Part shown: positions 27,617 through 36,716 of the stretch, one piece after another
Position numbering within the stretch: position 1 is the first letter of the stretch
How the letters are laid out: each line of letters begins with the position of its first letter
Assembly (NCBI RefSeq): GCF_005405425.1
Contig: NZ_BJEA01000023.1
Span: forward strand, 1 to 38,449
Direction: 5' to 3'
Source of the DNA: Lactiplantibacillus modestisalitolerans
GTDB lineage: Bacteria > Bacillota > Bacilli > Lactobacillales > Lactobacillaceae
DNA length: 38,449 nt
Translations under genes and position numbers: made by a program
Notes under the pieces: generated by a model
What the model was told of the DNA's origin: nothing
What the model saw: the letters and a program-made list of their open reading frames with translations, nothing else
The model's database searches: none

Positions 27617-27889
27617 GTGAGCGCGCTGTTAATCACAATTATTAGCCGATTATTTCAACTGTACCAATTAGCAATCGTGGTTTATATTCTGATGTCGTGG
27701 TTCCCCGGAGCCTATAACACCGGAATTGGGCGCTTCTTGGGCCGCATCTGTGAACCGTTCTTGAGCGTTTTTCGCCGGTTTATACCGACGATTGCGGGCC
27801 TGGACTTTTCACCAATCATTGCATTACTAGTCCTACAGTTTGCAGAAACAGGTCTATATTACTTATTAAGTATGTTAGGCATTTATTAA
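27617..27889 (+). CDS. YggT-family membrane protein
   Basis: Small membrane protein of about 87-90 residues with two hydrophobic segments around a conserved MSWFPGAYNTGIGRFLGRICEPFLSVFRR stretch. In Firmicutes it sits between sepF and ylmH (B. subtilis ylmG). Its role is thought to be in division or envelope assembly. Start problem: the only ordinary in-frame start, GTG at 27617, overlaps the strong AAGGAG binding site (27612-27617). A CTG at 27626 lies eight bases after that site and may be the true start. No ATG occurs until well into the conserved region. Confidence 0.88.
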   Translation: MSALLITIISRLFQLYQLAIVVYILMSWFPGAYNTGIGRFLGRICEPFLSVFRRFIPTIAGLDFSPIIALLVLQFAETGLYYLLSMLGIY

Positions 27890-27910
27890 TGACGATAACG
27901 AGGTAGCATC

Positions 27911-28696
27911 GTGAATGACAATATTAAGCAACATTTTCGCGATAGTGAAGCCCCATTTATTGAACAAGTCACTGGTTGGTTGCGCCAAGCGGCCGATCAG
28001 TACCGACCAATCTTAACGGCATTTTTAAATCCGCGGCAAGTGTACATCGCTCAAACGATGGTAAATCAAATGGACGAGGTGCACATGCGCGCGTATGGTG
28101 GCTATGACGGGGCTGAATTACAGCGGATCTTATTTTATCCGAATTACTATCAGCCAACCGCAGCCGATTTTCAAATTACCCTATTTAATATCATTTACCC
28201 CGTTAAATTTGCGACGTTGAAACACGGCCAAATTTTAGGGACGCTGGCAAACGCGGGTGTCGATCGGGACGTCTTTGGTGACATCGTGTCCGCGGACGGC
28301 GCCTGGCAGTTTTTCTGTGAAAGCGAAATGGCCACGTACTTTGACGATCAAATCGACCGGTTTGGTAAAACTAAGGTACATTTAACCGCCGTACCGCTAG
28401 AAAACGCCTTGATTCCAGAAAATGATTGGGAAAGCGTGACGACCACGGTCAGTTCATTAAGGGCGGATAATATCATTAAGGCGGCTTTCAATCTATCACG
28501 GCACCACGCCAAGGAATTGATCGAGGGTGCTAAGGTTCGCTTAAATTGGGCGGACCTGCCTAAAGCTGATTACGAACTGGCGTTATTAGATATGTTAAGT
28601 GTGAATCATTATGGCCGTGTCCGGCTAGCGGAAGTCGCTGGCGAAACTAAAAAAGCGCGGCTGCGAATAACGTTAAATATTATTCATAGTAAATAG
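27911..28696 (+). CDS. ylmH: YlmH-family S4-domain RNA-binding protein
   Basis: Cytosolic RNA-binding protein of the dcw cluster; the B. subtilis relative has been linked to rescue of stalled large ribosomal subunits. The 261-residue protein has an N-terminal domain (about 1-170), with RILFYPNYYQP and TLKHGQILGTLANAGVDRDVFGDI, followed by a C-terminal S4 domain (about 185-245: RADNIIKAAFNLSRHHAKELI). The start is GTG, with GAGGT seven bases before, 21 bases after yggT. Confidence 0.9.
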   Translation: MNDNIKQHFRDSEAPFIEQVTGWLRQAADQYRPILTAFLNPRQVYIAQTMVNQMDEVHMRAYGGYDGAELQRILFYPNYYQPTAADFQITLFNIIYPVKFATLKHGQILGTLANAGVDRDVFGDIVSADGAWQFFCESEMATYFDDQIDRFGKTKVHLTAVPLENALIPENDWESVTTTVSSLRADNIIKAAFNLSRHHAKELIEGAKVRLNWADLPKADYELALLDMLSVNHYGRVRLAEVAGETKKARLRITLNIIHSK

Positions 28697-28714
28697 ATAT
28701 TGGAGGAAATTAGC

Positions 28715-29413
28715 ATGGTGTTAAGTCCTGACGACATTCATAACAAAGAGTTTTCCACGAAATTACGTGGATACAATATTGATGAGGTAAACGACTTCCT
28801 TGAACAAATTATTAAGGATTATCAAATTACCCTGAAAGAAAATAAGGACCTCCAGGAACGTTTAGACGCAAGTGAAGGTAAGTTAAAATACTTTAACGAA
28901 TTAAAGGATTCTTTGAACCAGTCCATCTTAGTTGCCCAAGAGGCGGCGGATAAGGTTAAAACTAATTCGAAAAAGGAAGCTGACATTATTACCCGCGAAG
29001 CGCAAAAGCAGGCGTCGGACATCGTCAGTGAAGCGACGGATAAGTCTAATCAAATGATTGATGACGCGTCGCAAAAGGCCAAGCGACTTTCCGTTGAAAC
29101 GGACGACTTGAAGAAGCAAACCCGCGTCTTCCGTCAACGGCTCCAAGTGATGCTTGAGTCACAGCTCGAAGTCGTTAAGAGTAAGGATTGGGACCAACTA
29201 TTAAGTGAGAGTAACACCGCTGAGTACACTGAAATTCAACACGCTTTAAAGGAAGATCAACTTGACAGCGAGGCTAATCCAAGTGTAAACTCAGAAGCAA
29301 CCGTTGAAATTACGGAAGCAACTAGTGGCGAAACCCCGGTTGCTGACGGGGGCGATCAAGCCCAACAACAAACGGTCGTCATCTTCCCAGATGATGATAG
29401 CGCCAAGCAGTAA
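28715..29413 (+). CDS. divIVA: Cell division initiation protein DivIVA
   Basis: Curvature-sensing coiled-coil protein at poles and septa. The N-terminal lipid-binding domain is LSPDDIHNKEFSTKLRGYNIDEVNDFLE (3-30). A long coiled coil rich in Glu, Lys and Gln (about 31-150) and an acidic low-complexity tail follow. 232 residues. The start is the ATG at 28715, eight bases after GGAGG. A TTG at 28700 overlaps that binding site and is rejected. No terminator separates it from the T-box, so some readthrough into ileS is possible. Confidence 0.95.
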   Translation: MVLSPDDIHNKEFSTKLRGYNIDEVNDFLEQIIKDYQITLKENKDLQERLDASEGKLKYFNELKDSLNQSILVAQEAADKVKTNSKKEADIITREAQKQASDIVSEATDKSNQMIDDASQKAKRLSVETDDLKKQTRVFRQRLQVMLESQLEVVKSKDWDQLLSESNTAEYTEIQHALKEDQLDSEANPSVNSEATVEITEATSGETPVADGGDQAQQQTVVIFPDDDSAKQ

Positions 29414-29445
29414 GCTGATTAGCGCTAAATAGTTAGATGTGTTGA

Positions 29446-29661
29446 GGAGAATAGCAAACAATTGATGGAAACGCTCAGAGAGTCGCCGGTAATGGGAAGG
29501 TGATCGTCCCTCCATCAATTGCAGATCATCTCCGAACGTTGCCCTGAAAAGAGTAGGGGTAGCCGGTTCATGACCGTTAACCATGCTATGAGAGAATCTA
29601 AACAATTCTAAAATTGGGTGGTACCACGACAACTTCGTCCCTTGTAGGGCGGAGTTTTTTT
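29446..29661 (+). promoter_or_regulatory. T-box riboswitch (isoleucine) controlling ileS
   Basis: Stem I opens with GGAGA (29446-29450) paired to TCTCC (29529-29533) and continues with an 11-base exact stem (29459-29469 with 29511-29521). AGAGAG heads its upper hairpin. The specifier loop reads ATC at 29525-29527, an isoleucine codon just before CTCCG. The T-box motif GGGTGGTACCACG lies at 29616-29628, with TGGT (29619-29622) able to pair with the ACCA end of uncharged tRNA. The competing terminator is at 29632-29661, with a run of seven T. Uncharged tRNA-Ile should permit readthrough into ileS. Confidence 0.93.
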
Positions 29662-29712
29662 GTGCTCCCGGTGGCGAACTGATTGGGTAAAAATATATTA
29701 AGGAGTGATCAA

Positions 29713-32511
29713 ATGCGCGTTAAAGATACGCTAAATCTCGGTAAAACCAAGTTTAAAATGCGTGGGAATTTACCAGTTAAAGAAGTTGAACGCCAAAACC
29801 TTTGGGCGGAAAACAAAGTCTATGAACAACGGCAAAAATTGAATGAAGGTAAGCCGAGCTTTATTTTACACGATGGCCCTCCTTACGCTAACGGTGATAT
29901 TCATATGGGCCACGCCCTGAATAAAATCACCAAGGACTTTATCGTTCGTTACAAATCAATGAACGGTTTTCGGGCACCGTACGTTCCTGGTTGGGATACG
30001 CACGGGTTACCAATTGAACAAAAATTAAAGCAAGCTGGTTACGACCGCAAAAAGATGACGACTAATGAATTCCGGGAACTTTGCCGGGAATATGCCTTGA
30101 AACAGGTTGATCGTCAACGCGACGAATTTAAGCGGCTCGGGGTTGCTGGCGAGTGGGACAATCCATACTTAACTTTGAAGCCCGAATTCGAAGCGGCTCA
30201 AATTCGGGTCTTCGGTGCGTTTGCCAAGCGGCATTTAATTTACCGCGGCAAGAAGCCCGTCTACTGGTCATGGTCATCCGAATCTGCTTTGGCAGAAGCC
30301 GAAGTTGAATACCACGACGTTACGTCCCCATCCGCCTTTTACGGGGAACAAGTGGTTGATGGTAAGGGGGTCCTTGATACGGATACTTACATGGTCGTTT
30401 GGACGACGACGCCGTGGACGATCCCTGCTTCTGAAGGAATTACCGTTGACGCTAACTTTGATTACGCGGTTGTCCAACCTGCTGGTGATGACCGTAAATA
30501 CGTTCTGGCTGCGGAACTTGTTGACGAAAATGCGGAACGCTTCGGTTGGAAGGACGTCCAAGTTATCAAGACCGTAAAAGGGGCCGACTTGGATCGGGTC
30601 ATTTGCCAACACCCGTTTGATGCGGACCGTCAATTAGTAACGATGCTTGGCGACTTTGTCACCCTTGATTCCGGGACCGGGTTAGTTCATACGGCGCCTG
30701 GTTATGGGGAAGATGACTTCCGCATTGGTCAAAAGTACGGCTTACCCGTCTTTGCACCGGTTAACGACCAAGGTTATTTAACGGAGGAAGCTGGCGCGGA
30801 CTTTGCGGGTGTTTTCTACGACGACGCCAACCAAATTGCGTTGGATAAGTTAAAGGCGGCCGGGTTATTACTCGATTACATGCCGTATGAGCATAGCTAT
30901 CCGTTTGATTGGCGGACCAAGAAGCCAATCATTTTCCGGGCAACGCCACAATGGTTTGCTTCGGTTGGTGATATGCGCGATGAAATCTTGCAATCAATGG
31001 ACGACGTTCAATTCTTCCCAGAATGGGGTAAGAAACGCCTCTACAATATGATTCGTGATCGCGGTGACTGGGTCATTTCTCGCCAACGGGTCTGGGGCGT
31101 ACCGCTACCAATTTTCTACGCGGAAGACGGTACGGCGATTATGGAAGAAACCACGATCAACCACGTTGCGGACTTAATTGGTAAGTATGGTTCCAACGTT
31201 TGGTTTGAACGTGAAGCGAAGGACTTATTACCAGCGGGCTACACTAACGAACACTCGCCCCATGGTGAATTTACCAAGGAACAAGACATCATGGACGTTT
31301 GGTTCGATTCTGGTTCTTCACACCAGGGGGTTCTGGCTGAACGCGATTACCTCGACTATCCGGCTGATTTGTACCTTGAAGGTTCCGATCAGTACCGGGG
31401 CTGGTTTAACTCAAGTTTGATTACCAGCGTGGCGGTTTCCGGGCACGCGCCTTATAAGCAAGTCTTGTCACAAGGCTTCACTTTGGATGGCCAGGGCCGT
31501 AAAATGAGTAAATCACTCGGTAACACGATTGCGCCAAACGACGTCATTAAACAAATGGGGGCTGAAATTGTGCGCCTCTGGGTTTCCTCAGTGGATACGA
31601 GTTCCGACGTCCGGGTTTCGATGGAAAGCTTCAAACAGGTTGCGGACGCTTACAAGAAGTTCCGGAACACGGTTCGCTTTATGCTTGGAAACACGACCGA
31701 CTTCGATCCTGCAACTAACCGGGTGGCCTATGAAGACCTAGCTAGCGTTGACCAATACATGGAAGTTCGCTTGAACCAATTTGTTGCGGCCACCAAGGCA
31801 CACTACGATCACTATGATTTCTTGGATATTTATAAGGAATTGATCAACTTCTTAACGGTTGACTTATCAAACTTCTACTTGGATATCGCGAAGGACATCA
31901 TGTACATCGATGCTGAGGATAGCCATTCACGGCGCTCAATGCAGACGGTCTTCTACGACGTGCTAGTTGCGTTGACGAAGCTATTGACGCCAATGTTACC
32001 GCACACGACCGAAGAAATTTGGCCATTCTTGAAGGAACCGGAAGAGTTTGTTCAATTGGCAGAAATGCCAGTCGTCCAAGATTTAGCGAACGCTGACGAC
32101 TTGTTGGCGAAGTGGGGGCACTTCATGGACCTGCGGAGTGACGTGCTTAAAGCCCTTGAAGAAGCTCGGGATGCTAAGCTGATTGGGAAGTCGCTTGAAG
32201 CGCACCTCGACTTATACGTTGACGACGCGACTCAGCACTTCTTGGATAGCCTTCAAACCAACGTTCGGCAAATGTTGATGGTTTCAGCCTTGACGGTGCA
32301 CGCCGTGGATGAAGCACCCGCAGACGCAGAAACCTTTAATGACGGGGTCGCCGTTCAAGTCCAACACGCTGATGGTGACGTCTGTGCGCGTTGCCGGATG
32401 GTTAAGACGGACGTGGGCAGTGACGACGCTTACCCACAATTATGCGCGCGTTGTGCGGAAATTGTGCGGGCCAACTATCCTGAATCCGTTGAAACGGGCT
32501 TAGAAGCTTAG
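29713..32511 (+). CDS. ileS: Isoleucyl-tRNA synthetase
   Basis: Class I synthetase charging tRNA-Ile, with an editing domain. 932 residues. The HIGH motif appears as HMGH (64-67), within [20 protein letters not shown] is at 597-601. The CP1 editing domain contains [12 protein letters not shown] and [19 protein letters not shown]-terminal zinc site is formed by CARC and CARC (about 890-915). The start is the ATG at 29713, with AAGGAG upstream. An upstream in-frame ATG at 29683 has no binding site and lies just after the T-box terminator. Confidence 0.98.
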   Translation: MRVKDTLNLGKTKFKMRGNLPVKEVERQNLWAENKVYEQRQKLNEGKPSFILHDGPPYANGDIHMGHALNKITKDFIVRYKSMNGFRAPYVPGWDTHGLPIEQKLKQAGYDRKKMTTNEFRELCREYALKQVDRQRDEFKRLGVAGEWDNPYLTLKPEFEAAQIRVFGAFAKRHLIYRGKKPVYWSWSSESALAEAEVEYHDVTSPSAFYGEQVVDGKGVLDTDTYMVVWTTTPWTIPASEGITVDANFDYAVVQPAGDDRKYVLAAELVDENAERFGWKDVQVIKTVKGADLDRVICQHPFDADRQLVTMLGDFVTLDSGTGLVHTAPGYGEDDFRIGQKYGLPVFAPVNDQGYLTEEAGADFAGVFYDDANQIALDKLKAAGLLLDYMPYEHSYPFDWRTKKPIIFRATPQWFASVGDMRDEILQSMDDVQFFPEWGKKRLYNMIRDRGDWVISRQRVWGVPLPIFYAEDGTAIMEETTINHVADLIGKYGSNVWFEREAKDLLPAGYTNEHSPHGEFTKEQDIMDVWFDSGSSHQGVLAERDYLDYPADLYLEGSDQYRGWFNSSLITSVAVSGHAPYKQVLSQGFTLDGQGRKMSKSLGNTIAPNDVIKQMGAEIVRLWVSSVDTSSDVRVSMESFKQVADAYKKFRNTVRFMLGNTTDFDPATNRVAYEDLASVDQYMEVRLNQFVAATKAHYDHYDFLDIYKELINFLTVDLSNFYLDIAKDIMYIDAEDSHSRRSMQTVFYDVLVALTKLLTPMLPHTTEEIWPFLKEPEEFVQLAEMPVVQDLANADDLLAKWGHFMDLRSDVLKALEEARDAKLIGKSLEAHLDLYVDDATQHFLDSLQTNVRQMLMVSALTVHAVDEAPADAETFNDGVAVQVQHADGDVCARCRMVKTDVGSDDAYPQLCARCAEIVRANYPESVETGLEA

Positions 32512-32526
32512 GATGAATTAATTAGT

Positions 32527-32573
32527 AACCGCGCGTTGATTGGTCGCCACTGGCGCTTTTAACGCTCGCGGTT
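32527..32573. repeat. Palindromic structure downstream of ileS
   Basis: AACCGCG (32527-32533) and CGCGGTT (32567-32573) are exact inverted repeats. Inside are CGTT/AACG and a CGCC-ACT-GGCG stem. No U tract follows. It sits between the ileS stop and the true terminator. Confidence 0.6.
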
Positions 32574-32593
32574 CAACATTTTTAATTACAAGG

Positions 32594-32623
32594 GGCTCGT
32601 CAGTTAAACTGGCGGGCCTTTTT
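32594..32623 (+). terminator. Terminator of ileS
   Basis: A ten-pair stem with two G-U pairs (32594-32603 with 32609-32618), a five-base loop and five T. Confidence 0.85.
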
Positions 32624-32643
32624 GATTTTTGCGACCTTTGCAA

Positions 32644-32672
32644 TTGAATTTCACGAAGAAAATCAGTATGAT
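32644..32672 (+). promoter_or_regulatory. dapF promoter
   Basis: TTGAAT (32644-32649), a 17-bp spacer and TATGAT (32667-32672), 45 bp before the chosen dapF start. Confidence 0.7.
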
Positions 32673-32716
32673 AATGAAGTAGTTTAAAGTGACTAACCAA
32701 TATAGATAGGATGCTG

Positions 32717-33718
32717 ATGGTAGTGAAAATGATCAAGGTACACGGTTCCGGTAATGATTTTTATTTATTGGACCAAACCCAGTTTCCCGAACCGTTATCT
32801 GATACGGAATTAAAGCAACTGGCAGTTAACGTCTGCAAGCGTGACGGTGCGGGACTTTATGATGGTGCGGACGGGGTGCTCGTCGTTGACCGTTCGGAAC
32901 ACCCCCAAGTGCTCGGACGGATGCGCGTTATTAACGCCGACGGCACGGAAGCCAGCATGTGTGGTAACGGGCTCCGGACGGTTGCCCGGTACCTCGGTAC
33001 GCAAAACAGCCGCGATGCTTTCCAAGTTCAAACGATGTACGCAGACTTGAAGGTCCAAGCAGTTGCCGATTTTGCCAACCACGTGCCCGCGTTTAGCGTT
33101 GAAATTTCACCAGTGTCCTTTGATGCGCAAACGCTGGGGATGCACGCAAACCACAATGCTAGCACGATTATTAACGAAAAGATTCCGGCGTTGTCGCCCG
33201 ACTTAAAATTCTCCGCGGTGGCGGTGCCAAATCCACACTTGATTGCCTTTGTTGACCATGCCACGTTGGTGGGACCAGAACTAGGCCGGATTGGAAAATG
33301 GATGAACGATGGTCAAAATGAAATTTTCCCAGACGGCGTGAACGTTAGCTTCGTTGAAGTTTTAGGGGCTAACTCGATTTTTGTCCGGACCTTTGAACGG
33401 GGCGTTGGTTTTACGAACGCCTGTGGCACGGCAATGTCGGCTTCATCCTTGATGTACGTCTTGCTTCATCAGGATAGTACCGATTTCAATACTGAAATTC
33501 ACGTGACGAATCCGGGTGGGATGGTCAAGACGGTCGTCCACCAAGGGGCCGATGAAGAGTATTGGATGGAATTAATTGGTAATGCGACCTTCGTACGCAT
33601 TGTTACCTTGCCATTACAGGCGGCCTTAGCCGGCGAATTGGCGGGGGCTAGTGCGACGGATACGGGGGAACAACCAGCTTACGAGCACTTTGTAGCTGGT
33701 TTAACCACCCAAAAATAG
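32717..33718 (+). CDS. dapF: Diaminopimelate epimerase
   Basis: Interconverts LL- and meso-diaminopimelate for lysine and wall synthesis. The two-lobed family signature is complete: KVHGSGNDFYLLDQ at the start, catalytic Cys82 in ASMCGNGLRT, and catalytic Cys236 in TNACGTAMSASS. At 333 residues it is longer than the usual 270-280, with a C-terminal extension of about 35 residues. Start uncertain. ATGs at 32711, 32717 and 32729 are in frame. I use 32717, six bases after AGATAGG, although that binding site is weak. No other lysine-pathway gene is nearby; it is transcribed alone. Confidence 0.92.
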   Translation: MVVKMIKVHGSGNDFYLLDQTQFPEPLSDTELKQLAVNVCKRDGAGLYDGADGVLVVDRSEHPQVLGRMRVINADGTEASMCGNGLRTVARYLGTQNSRDAFQVQTMYADLKVQAVADFANHVPAFSVEISPVSFDAQTLGMHANHNASTIINEKIPALSPDLKFSAVAVPNPHLIAFVDHATLVGPELGRIGKWMNDGQNEIFPDGVNVSFVEVLGANSIFVRTFERGVGFTNACGTAMSASSLMYVLLHQDSTDFNTEIHVTNPGGMVKTVVHQGADEEYWMELIGNATFVRIVTLPLQAALAGELAGASATDTGEQPAYEHFVAGLTTQK

Positions 33719-33755
33719 TAAACAATGTTAGTGTCATTAACGGGGCACGTTTACA

Positions 33756-33794
33756 AGGGATTTCGGGATTGTTCGTCCCGGAATCCTTATTTTG
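33756..33794 (+). terminator. Terminator of dapF
   Basis: A stem of 11-13 pairs with two wobbles (33756-33768 with 33776-33788) and a seven-base loop, followed by TTATTTTG. Repeat copy C begins immediately after it. Confidence 0.75.
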
Positions 33795-33795
33795 T

Positions 33796-33925
33796 GGTTC
33801 TGAACCAATTGGTGTTGAGATGCCGCCAGTAGCAGATGTAACCGGGTGGACGGAGCGCTGCGGGCACCGCACTTGCTAAGATTCCGCTAATATTTACCGA
33901 TAACTGAGCTGAAAATTGCATTCCA
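33796..33925 (+). repeat. Dispersed foldback repeat, copy C (internally deleted)
   Basis: The first 74 bases (33796-33869), from GGTTCTGAACC to GGGCACCG, match the 5' part of copies A, B and D. The following stretch (CTTGCTAAGATTCCGCTAAT, then AACTGAGCTGAAAATTGCATT) resembles the distal part of copy B. The right arm and middle are missing. The outer boundary is approximate. The element fills most of the dapF-NUDIX gap. Confidence 0.6.
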
Positions 33926-33983
33926 GTGCGAAAATCGGTATCCTTATTGGGAAAGCGTTTGTTCGGAAAGGGGTTCGGATGGC

Positions 33984-34538
33984 ATGAAGTTTGAAGAGCG
34001 CGTCGAAAGTCAGCAAATTGTTTATCAGGGGCCGTTAGTTCAGGTTGAAAAACAAACCGTTACGTTGCCGGATCAGACGACCGCAACGCGGGAAATCGTT
34101 CGGCACCAACCCGCAATTGCGGTGTTGATGGTGACTGCGGATCACCAAATGATTTTAGAAAAGCAGTGGCGTTCCGCAGTTGGCGGGCTGACCCTGGAGA
34201 TTCCGGCGGGAAAGGTCGAACCTGGTGAGCGTGCGTTACAGGCGGCCGTCCGTGAACTGAACGAGGAAACGCGGATGCAAGCCGCTCACCTGGAGGCCGT
34301 TGCGCAATTTTATACGTCACCCGGTTTTACGGATGAGTTAATGACGCTCTACGTGGCAACCGGATTAACGGCCGTTAACACGGCCTTGCCGCAAGACGCG
34401 GACGAGCAGATCCAGTTAGAAAAACTGCCGCTGAAGACGGCGCTAGCCCAAGTCCAAGCGGGGCAAATTCAGGATGCTAAAACGGTGATGGCCATTTGGT
34501 ACTGGCAAAATCATCCAGAGATAGGGGGCCAACGCTAG
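33984..34538 (+). CDS. NUDIX hydrolase, ADP-ribose pyrophosphatase type
   Basis: Likely splits ADP-ribose to AMP and ribose 5-phosphate in the cytosol. The 184-residue protein has the NUDIX box from G76 (GKVEPGE, then RELNEET) with the metal-binding glutamates E91, E94 and E95. The usual glycine after EEX is Arg here, a tolerated variation. LEIPAGKVEPGE and FYTSPGFTDELMTLYVA fit the ADPR-ase subfamily (NudF-like). Its last base is shared with the next gene's start (TAGTG). Confidence 0.87.
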   Translation: MKFEERVESQQIVYQGPLVQVEKQTVTLPDQTTATREIVRHQPAIAVLMVTADHQMILEKQWRSAVGGLTLEIPAGKVEPGERALQAAVRELNEETRMQAAHLEAVAQFYTSPGFTDELMTLYVATGLTAVNTALPQDADEQIQLEKLPLKTALAQVQAGQIQDAKTVMAIWYWQNHPEIGGQR

Positions 34539-34774
34539 TGGCAGATCAAGATCGGATGACCCGGCAACAATACCGGCAACAACGTGAAACCGTTGCGCCT
34601 GAAGAAGACGACGTGCCGGATGCGGCGGCCTCACGGCGAGCGTACGCCGCGGAAAATAACCGCGCACTCGAAGAAGCAAAGACAAAGCGCCTGGCTCGGA
34701 AGTTAAACTGGGCCATTGCGGGACTTGTGTTCGCGATTATCGTTGTTTTTTTAATTTTATTTTTAACGCCATAG
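34538..34774 (+). CDS. Small single-helix membrane protein, function unknown
   Basis: I do not recognise a named family. The 78-residue product is polar and charged (Gln, Arg, Glu, Asp) for about 52 residues, then has one C-terminal membrane helix (about 55-76, WAIAGLVFAIIVVFLILFL), so a tail-anchored topology with the soluble part inside is likely. The start is GTG at 34538, overlapping the NUDIX stop by one base, with GGGGG about ten bases upstream. A GTG reading farther upstream at 34496 would run through the NUDIX gene and is rejected. It is followed 18 bases later by mtnN, so it belongs to that operon. Confidence 0.7.
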   Translation: MADQDRMTRQQYRQQRETVAPEEDDVPDAAASRRAYAAENNRALEEAKTKRLARKLNWAIAGLVFAIIVVFLILFLTP

Positions 34775-34792
34775 AAAGTAGGAAGATAGCTA

Positions 34793-35494
34793 ATGAAGTT
34801 TGGGATTATTTGTGCCATGGAAGAAGAACTAAAAACGTTGCGGGAAGCCCTTCAAGGGGAACGCATCGTGCCGATTAAGGACATGACCTTCTACGATGGG
34901 ACGATTGATGATCAGGAAGTTGTTTTGGTGCAATCCGGAATTGGTAAGGTTCAAGCCGGAATGACGACCGCGTTAATGATTACAACTTTTGACGTGGACG
35001 TTGTTATTAACTCGGGTTCCGCAGGTGGAATTGGTGCCGGCTTGTCAGTTGGTGACGTCGTGGTTGCCACTAAAACGGCTTACCACGACGTGGACGCGAC
35101 TGCCTTTGATTACGAATACGGCCAGTTACCGCAACAACCACTCTATTACGAAACGGATCAACACTGGGTTCAAGCCATTATGGCGGCGGCGAAGGCAACT
35201 GGTTTGAATGCCAAAACGGGCCTCATCGTTTCTGGTGACCAGTTCATTGCCGGTAAGGCCGCCACGGATCAAATTTTAGCCCACTTCCCAGACGCACTTT
35301 CTAGTGAAATGGAAGGGGCCGCGATTGGTCAGGCTGCGCACCAGTTTAACACGCCTTACGTGGTCATTCGGGCAATGTCCGACGTTGGTGACGAATCTGC
35401 CGGGGTTTCGTTTGATGAATTTATTTTAGAAGCCGGCAAGCAATCAGCGGCCATGTTATTAGCACTATTTGCAGCCCAAAAACAAGCTGATTAG
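34793..35494 (+). CDS. mtnN: 5'-methylthioadenosine/S-adenosylhomocysteine nucleosidase
   Basis: Cleaves adenine from MTA and SAH; the latter gives S-ribosylhomocysteine, the LuxS substrate. The 233-residue protein has the family start MKFGIICAMEEEL with E12, NSGSAGGIG (73-81), the substrate motif SEMEGAA (171-177, E174), and SDVGDE with D197, the general acid. All catalytic residues expected for the family are present. GTAGGAAG precedes the ATG. It sits in the operon between the small membrane protein and the cysteine desulfurase. Confidence 0.96.
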   Translation: MKFGIICAMEEELKTLREALQGERIVPIKDMTFYDGTIDDQEVVLVQSGIGKVQAGMTTALMITTFDVDVVINSGSAGGIGAGLSVGDVVVATKTAYHDVDATAFDYEYGQLPQQPLYYETDQHWVQAIMAAAKATGLNAKTGLIVSGDQFIAGKAATDQILAHFPDALSSEMEGAAIGQAAHQFNTPYVVIRAMSDVGDESAGVSFDEFILEAGKQSAAMLLALFAAQKQAD

Positions 35495-35545
35495 GGAATC
35501 GTCCCAATTAGTTCGGTAAATTAAGTTTGAGAAAGAAGTATGGTA

Positions 35546-36697
35546 ATGAAGCGAGTGTACCTAGATAACGCTGCGACGACCCCGATGGCCGCCAGCGTGA
35601 TTGCAACAATGACTGATCAGATGAACAATAATTTTGGAAACGCGTCGAGCACCCACGCCTTTGGCCGGGCGGCCCGCGAAGTTTTAGACGATAGTCGGCA
35701 CGTTATTGCCCAAAGCATTAACGCACCCGATGATGATATCATCTTTACTAGCGGTGGGACGGAAAGCGATAATACCGCGCTGATTCAAACGGCCTTGGCT
35801 CACCAAGACCGCGGCAAGCATATTATTACGACTGCGGTTGAACACCAAGCAATTCTTAAATCGGCGGCCTATTTGGAAGAACGCGGTTTTGAGGTGACTT
35901 ATTTACCCGTTGATCAGGATGGTCAAATTAGCGTGGCGGATTTGAAGGCCGCCCTGCGCCCGGATACGATTTTAGTTTCAATTATGATGGGGAACAACGA
36001 AGTGGGGAGCCACATGCCAATCCACGAAATCGGCGAACTACTTAAGGACCATCAAGCTTGGTTCCATACGGATGCCGTTCAGGCCTACGGACTCCTCGAT
36101 ATTGACGTTGAGCGGGACCACATTGATATGCTATCAACTTCGGCACATAAGATTAACGGGCCGAAATTTCTGGGCTTCCTCTACAAGCGCAACGGGATTA
36201 ACTTCCCGAGTTTTGTTAAGGGGGGCGAACAGGAAGATAAGCGCCGTGCTGGGACGGAAAACGTACCGGCAATTGCTGGTTTTGCTGAAGCGGTCAAGGA
36301 GTTGACGACCGCGGAGAAGGCGAAGCGGCAGGCCAAGTACCACGAATTTAAGCACTACGTTGTTGACCAGTTACGTGCCAATGGCATTGATTTTGAAGTC
36401 AACGGGTCGCTTGGAGAAGATAACCTACAACACGTGCTCAACCTCTGGATTAAGGGCGTTTCAACTTATACGATGCAAACGAACCTGGACCTTGGTGGTG
36501 TTGCGGTTTCAGGTGGTTCAGCTTGCACGGCTGGGAGCTTGGAACCGTCCCACGTGTTAATTGCAATGTTTGGCAAGGACTCACCGCGGATTGGTGAATC
36601 CATTCGCTTGAGCTTTGGGCGTTATACGACCCAGGCCGATTTAGACCAGTTTATTGACGTTTTAACGAAGACGGTCAAGCGATTACTTAAAAAATAA
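35546..36697 (+). CDS. Cysteine desulfurase (IscS/NifS family, YrvO-like)
   Basis: PLP enzyme that takes sulfur from cysteine as an enzyme persulfide. 383 residues. It begins KRVYLDNAATTPM. The PLP lysine is K202 in SAHK, and the catalytic cysteine is C327 in SGGSACTAGSLEPSHVL. The distance to mnmA, with only DUF1831 between, indicates that it feeds MnmA as YrvO does TrmU in Bacillus. The start is the ATG at 35546, since the GAAAGAAG site is about seven bases before it. An ATG at 35540 is one base from that site. Confidence 0.94.
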   Translation: MKRVYLDNAATTPMAASVIATMTDQMNNNFGNASSTHAFGRAAREVLDDSRHVIAQSINAPDDDIIFTSGGTESDNTALIQTALAHQDRGKHIITTAVEHQAILKSAAYLEERGFEVTYLPVDQDGQISVADLKAALRPDTILVSIMMGNNEVGSHMPIHEIGELLKDHQAWFHTDAVQAYGLLDIDVERDHIDMLSTSAHKINGPKFLGFLYKRNGINFPSFVKGGEQEDKRRAGTENVPAIAGFAEAVKELTTAEKAKRQAKYHEFKHYVVDQLRANGIDFEVNGSLGEDNLQHVLNLWIKGVSTYTMQTNLDLGGVAVSGGSACTAGSLEPSHVLIAMFGKDSPRIGESIRLSFGRYTTQADLDQFIDVLTKTVKRLLKK

Positions 36698-36716
36698 ATT
36701 AAAGGAGGCGGGCGGC

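Noticed and set aside
29459-29521. A shortened stem I, suggesting an unusual T-box
   Set aside because: Adding the GGAGA/TCTCC base stem and the specifier loop (29446-29533) gives the ordinary layout, with ATC as specifier.
29291-29632. A 113-residue open frame on the minus strand across the divIVA end and the T-box
   Set aside because: The region is explained by DivIVA and by a complete T-box leader; the frame has no ribosome binding site or recognisable sequence.
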